From Fragum whitleyi (lineage: Eukaryota > Mollusca > Bivalvia > Cardiida > Cardiidae): a stretch of 64,000 nt of DNA. Shown here in pieces: positions 38,601 through 44,600 of the stretch. How positions within the stretch are numbered: the first letter of the stretch is position 1; each line of letters starts with the position of its first letter. Under the pieces are notes generated by a model. The model was not told where the DNA came from and ran no database searches. It saw only the letters and a list, made by a program, of their open reading frames with translations. Position numbers and translations under genes: made by a program. Where the stretch lies: contig OX411552.1 in the NCBI GenBank assembly GCA_948146395.1, forward strand, positions 1,350,001 to 1,414,000. The letters are read 5' to 3'.

Positions 38601-41600
38601 TTTATATATATAGATTTTGAAGACATATAAAATCATACCAAATATGACAATATCCTTTTAAAGTTGAAAGATAATAAGAGCATCACCTAGGGGTTCCTAA
38701 GCTTGGCTGTTGGGTGCTGGTTGGTGGATAAAAACCTAAGTCGAAAAACAGGTTATAATTCACACAAAATGCATAGAGTTATCCCCCTTGATAGTATGTG
38801 TTCCTCTTTTGATAGTGACCATGTTGGCCAAGTTTCAAGTGAAAACCTTCAGAAAAACCAGAGATATCACAAAATGTCAAAGTTTTTGCACAATGACAAC
38901 AAAACCAATGCTTTAGCAATACCTCGGGTTTTCTCCAAAAACAGTTGAGCAAATAATGATAGAGCAGAAAATAAATTTTTCAGATAAATGATTAACAGGT
39001 ATGTATTGTATTGACTCTTAGTATTCTGGCAGATTTGGTTAAAATAAAAACTGGAGAACCAGATCAAACTTATCCTCAAGAAGCAGCTCAATCTGGGTCT
39101 AATTTTTTTGACTACCAGTAAATTTAACATGTAGTCATTAACATAATAACATTCCACTCCTTAGGAATTTTCCAAAAGTAATTACTCAACTTTTGGTAGT
39201 CTGAAATTTTAGGGAGGTTATTGTAAAGTTTACATAAAAAAAAATACAGAGCGAAAACATTAGTAGGTTTTATTCAGACTCACCTATAGGTTTAGGGACA
39301 GACATACACTGTAAACAATCAAAGGGCAAGTTTGACAATGACCAGATAATGGGATGAGCTTTTTCTGCAATGTTAAGTGAGATGGCTACTATACTACAGG
39401 TGTCTGTACGGACCGCCACTCTCCTGTAATAAAAAGATAGTTAAACTCTTAAAAATTGGTAGATATGACCAGATAATCAAATGATTTTTTTCTGCAATGT
39501 TGAGTGAGATGGCTACAATACTACAGGTGTCTGAACTGACAGCTACTCTCCTGTAATAACAAACTTTTATCAACGATAGGCTAGATAATGATCAGATTAT
39601 TAGATGAGCTATGTGATAACATGAGCTAATAATTTTTGAACCAGTTGGATTTTAATTACAAAACTACAAATCCTTAACAAGTTATCAATCTTTTTTTAAG
39701 TTCCCCTTTAGTGTGGAAGCAAAACTGAGGGAGGAGTTTGCAAAGACAAAATTGGAAGTATTTTGTACAGAGACAGAGCACAGACACACACATACAGGCT
39801 GATTCCAGTTTACCCCTGAGAGAATTCATTTTGCAGGTGTTTGTTAATCAAGTCTAGCTTAAAGAGACTAATATGGTGTGGAATATTCCAAACATATGTA
39901 CTGATCTTAATCTATACTTCCTGTAAACACAGACACAATTTAGGTTGTGCATGACAATAATTCAACAGTGGATACCTAATGATGGGACGATTAATCGATA
40001 TAATCGATAATCAGTTGGTTTTTGCTTGTGATGACAACTATTGATTAAGAAATGTCAGATTCGATTAATCATTCATTAATGGGCAAATTGCAGCCATTTA
40101 ATGTGTTGAAACATTAACTTCACTTATTTGGTCTGGTTTACTTCTAATTTTCTGGTAACATCCTTTTACTTGAGAAAAACAATTTATTCTAAACTAACAC
40201 TATGAATGGACCTACACTCAACAATCGGTGGTCATTGACCACCGATGGTTAAGTGTAGGTTAATTCCAGATATGCTAAAGGATACAACACATGCCATAAC
40301 TTTTCATAATCTATATCAAACACCAAAGATAAGAAGTTTTAACACATATCTTGTTTAGCCAAAGTGTACATTCATTGAAAATTGTAATGATTTCCAAGAA
40401 CCGATTTCCATTAGTTGATTGTCCTCATTCATCTTAAAACCGATAATTGATCATGATTTGAAACCGATTACCCAACACTACTGTTCGCTCATTACTTGAT
40501 TGTCCTCTTTTGACTTTAAACCGATAACCAATCATGATTTGAAACAAATTGCCAAACACAACTGATACCTACCCAGCCCAAGTAGGATATGGCTCAAACA
40601 GTATGAAGACGGTGGGTTCGTAATATCCATGTAGAAATTGGAAATCTAGAATGTTGGTGATCTTTTCATCAAAACTTCTCATATCAATAATGTAGGAATT
40701 TTGTATAGGATGTCTGAAACAAAAACAGCAAAAGCAACCTGTGAATTTCAAGAGAACAGCTGGGTGAAAATGAGAGCCAGCTTGTAAGAAGTAATAAGTC
40801 TATGTCCTTATCCAAAAGCTACTTTCTTAATACAAAATTGAATTCAATACATGATGGCTCTGTGAAAAAATGTTGTAACTGCCTATATGTTTATAGGCAG
40901 TTACAACTGTTTCTCACTGACCCATCAAATAATTTCTTTCTTCAACTGTTATAAACGGTAACCCCTCTTAAATGTTGACTTTTCTAATTTAAAAGAACAG
41001 GTTAGTGTCTTCATATTGTTGAGCTTAAATAATCCTTTCCTACATATTTACCTTTTTTCTTTTCATAATTGAAACTAATAATTAAAAAGAACAGGTTAGT
41101 GTCTTCATATTGTTGAGCTTAAATAATCCTTTCCTACATATTTACCTTTTTTCTTTTCATAATTGAAACTAATAATTAAAAAGAACAGGTTAGTGTCTTC
41201 ATATTGTTGAGCTTAAATAATCCTTTCCTACATATTTACCTTTTTTCTTTTCATAATTGAAACTAATAATTAAAAAGAACAGGTTAGTGTCTTCATATTG
41301 TTGAGCTTAAATAATCCTTTCTTACATATTTACCTTTTTTCTTTTCATAATTGAAACTAATACTTATGTTGTAAAGTTTCTTGCAAAAATATTTTAAAAC
41401 AAAGTTGTATTTGTCTAATTATGAAGAAAAAATAAGCTGGATTATTGAGAATTAGAGAATATAAGAAGAGATCAAAATAAGTAAGTAACTGTCATAACTT
41501 CAGCATATCAACATAAGATGAAGTTTAAAAAAGAAATCCTATCATAATAAAATAATTTGATACTATAAAAGCTATGTTTACCTTGTTTTTGAGCTCCTAT

Positions 41601-44600
41601 CATTTTCTCCTATCATATTTTCCATATCCTCAGTGTATACATCTTTATGGAATGGTAGAATGACTAGTTTTGATCCATAAATCAACATGGCAGCACAGCG
41701 AGCATCTGGGTCTACACGTATTGTGGGTATGGCAGTAGCATCAGAAAAATCCTAGAGAAAAATGAAAATAAGTTGAATAAATTTCAGGACTCATGTTTGT
41801 CCCCTTAACCCTTTCCTGTTTAATCCCTGCTTTTTACGTGCTTGTGATTTTATGATTGAGTAAACATTGTGAAATATGAAGAAATTGCTTCTGACAAGCA
41901 ATTTCTTCTTTTTCCACACTATTTTCTACCCTACTGAATGTTTTTTTTTCAAATTAAATGCACTTTAAATTTTCGTCTGCAAAACCTTTGAATTTTGACA
42001 GGTCAAAATTTTGTAAAACAGGAAAGGGTTAACCAGGGTTTGGTCCCCTGAAATCTAAAAATGTCTTATTCTGACCCTAAGAAATTTCTCCCTAGGGGGT
42101 CATTGTGACTCCCTTGGAAAAAAATTCCAAAGGGTCAAATCAAGGTTTTATCCCTTAAACTTTCTATGATGCACCCTGTATACTATCTAAAATTTTACAA
42201 ATGAAGTGATAACTGAATAAATCTTTACAAAACCTTCAGAATTCCTATCAATGATTTGTTCTCTTTTTTATTTTGACCCATTTGGAATCAGATCTGACCC
42301 CCAGAGTTTCATGGTAAAGGGGTTGCTGACTCTCCAGTTGCAAGCACTAGCATGAGCCCTGAATCTGTATTAAAATCTTTAACTTGTTCATAAAATAAGG
42401 TTTTTGTCAATAATTCTACTGTATCATTTTAACACTTCAACTTAGTCAAATCATCAAATGCAGCTGTTCATACATATAACCATATCCATATAGACAAATA
42501 CAACAATTACATCATACCAAGTCTCTACTCTTTAACAAGACCTGGGCCCAAGATTATAAAACTTTTCTCAGGCTCAACTGAGAATTTTCTCAAAATTTAA
42601 ATTTAAATAAATGTATGAAAATAAAAGATAATATCAACAAGTGCATGTCCTATTGCAATGCAGTGCAGGAGTCCCCCACTGGATAACAAAAAATCCTTTC
42701 TTATAATATATCTCCTACTTAGTAGATCTATAACTGTATACAAAATTTGAAGTTGCTAGCACATTAGGTTTTGAACAAATGTCCCAAACAAAAATATAGT
42801 AGTAAAAACAACCAATGGCAAAAACTCCAAAAGTGGGCGGAGAAGAATGATTCTTGTACATGCCACTTGTCCATAATGAGATCTATAAGTGTACCAAGTT
42901 TGAAGTTGCTAGCACTGATGGCTCAGAAGATATGGTCCGGACAAAAATGTCAGGATAAAAAACAACAACGGACAATAACTAAAAAAGTGGCTGTGGCAGA
43001 GTACCAGTTCTTGTGCATTACACTTCTTCTCAATGAGATCTACCAGTGTACAAAGTTTGAAGTTGCTAGGGCATATGGTTTAGGAGATAAGTACGGGACA
43101 AAAATGTAAGGATAGAAACAATAAAGGGCAATAACTCAAAAAAGTGGACATGGCAGAGTGACAATTTTTGTACATGCCACTTGTCCTCACTGATATCTAT
43201 AAGTGTAGCAAGTTTGTAGTTTCTAGCACTTATGGTTTAGAAGATATGTTCCGGACAAAAATGTAAAGATAAAAACAACAAAGGGCAATAACTCAAAAAG
43301 TAGGTGTGGCAGAGTAACAGTTCTTGTACATGTCACTTGTCCTCAATGAGATCTATACGTGTACAAAGTTTAAAGTTGCTAGCACTTATAGTTTAGGGAG
43401 ATGATCCGGATAAGAATGTAAGACTAAAAACAACAAAGGGCAATAACTAAAAAAGTGGACATGGCAGAGTAACAGTTCTTCTACATGACACTTGTCCTTG
43501 ATAAGATCTATAAGTGTACAAAGTTTGAAGTTGCTAGCACTTATAGTTTAGGAGATATGCTCCTGACAAGAATGTAAGGGTAAAAACAACAAAGGGCAAT
43601 AACTCAAACAGTGGGTGTGGCAGAGTTATGGTTATTCTACATGACACTTGTACTCGATAAGATCTATAAGTGTACAAAGTTTGAAATTGCTGGCACTTAT
43701 AGTTTAGGAGATATGTTCCGGACAAGAATGTAAGGATAAAAACAACAAAGGGCAATAACTCAAAAAGTGGGTGTGGCTGAGTTATGGTTCTAGAATATGA
43801 CACTTGTCCTCAATGAGATCTATAAGTGTACAAAGTTTGAAGTTGCTAGGGCATATGGTTTAGGAGATAAGTACAGGACAAAAATGTAAGGATAGAAACA
43901 ATAAAGGGCAATAACTCAAAAAAGTGGACATGGCAGAGTGACAGTTCTTGTACATGACACTTGTCCTCACTGATATCTATAAGTGAAGCAAGTTTGTAGT
44001 TTCTAGCACTTATGGTTTAGAAGATATGTTCCGGACAAAAATGTAAAGATAAAAACAACAAAGGGCAATAACTCAAACAGTAGGTGTGGCAGAGTAACAG
44101 TTCTTGTACATGTCACTTGTCCTCAATGAGATCTATATGTGTACAAAGTTTAAAGTTGCTAGCACTTATAGTTTAGGGAGATGATCTGGATAAGAATGTA
44201 AGACTAAAAACAACAAAGGGCAATAACTAAAAAAGTGGACATGGCAGAGTAACAGTTCTTCTACATGACACTTGTCCTCGATAAGATCTATAAGTGTACA
44301 AAGTTTGAAGTTGCTAGCACTTATAGTTTAGGAGATATGTTCCTGACAAGAATGTAAGGGTAAAAACAACAAAAAGGGCAATAACTCAAAAAGTGGGTGT
44401 GGCAGAGTTATGGTTCTTCTACAAGACACTTGTACTCGATAAGATCTATAAGTGTACAAAGTTTGAAATTGCTGGCACTTATAGTTTAGGAGACATGTTC
44501 CGGACAAGAATGTAAGGATAAAAACAACAAAGGGCAATAACTCAAAAAGTGGGTGTGGCTGAGTTATGGTTCTTGAATATGACACTTGTCCTCAATGAGA

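Noticed and set aside
43534..44585. Hydrophobic repeated frames ([16 protein letters not shown] type)
   Set aside because: Antisense translation of the 155-bp transposon repeat; they break at unit variants and have no conserved start.
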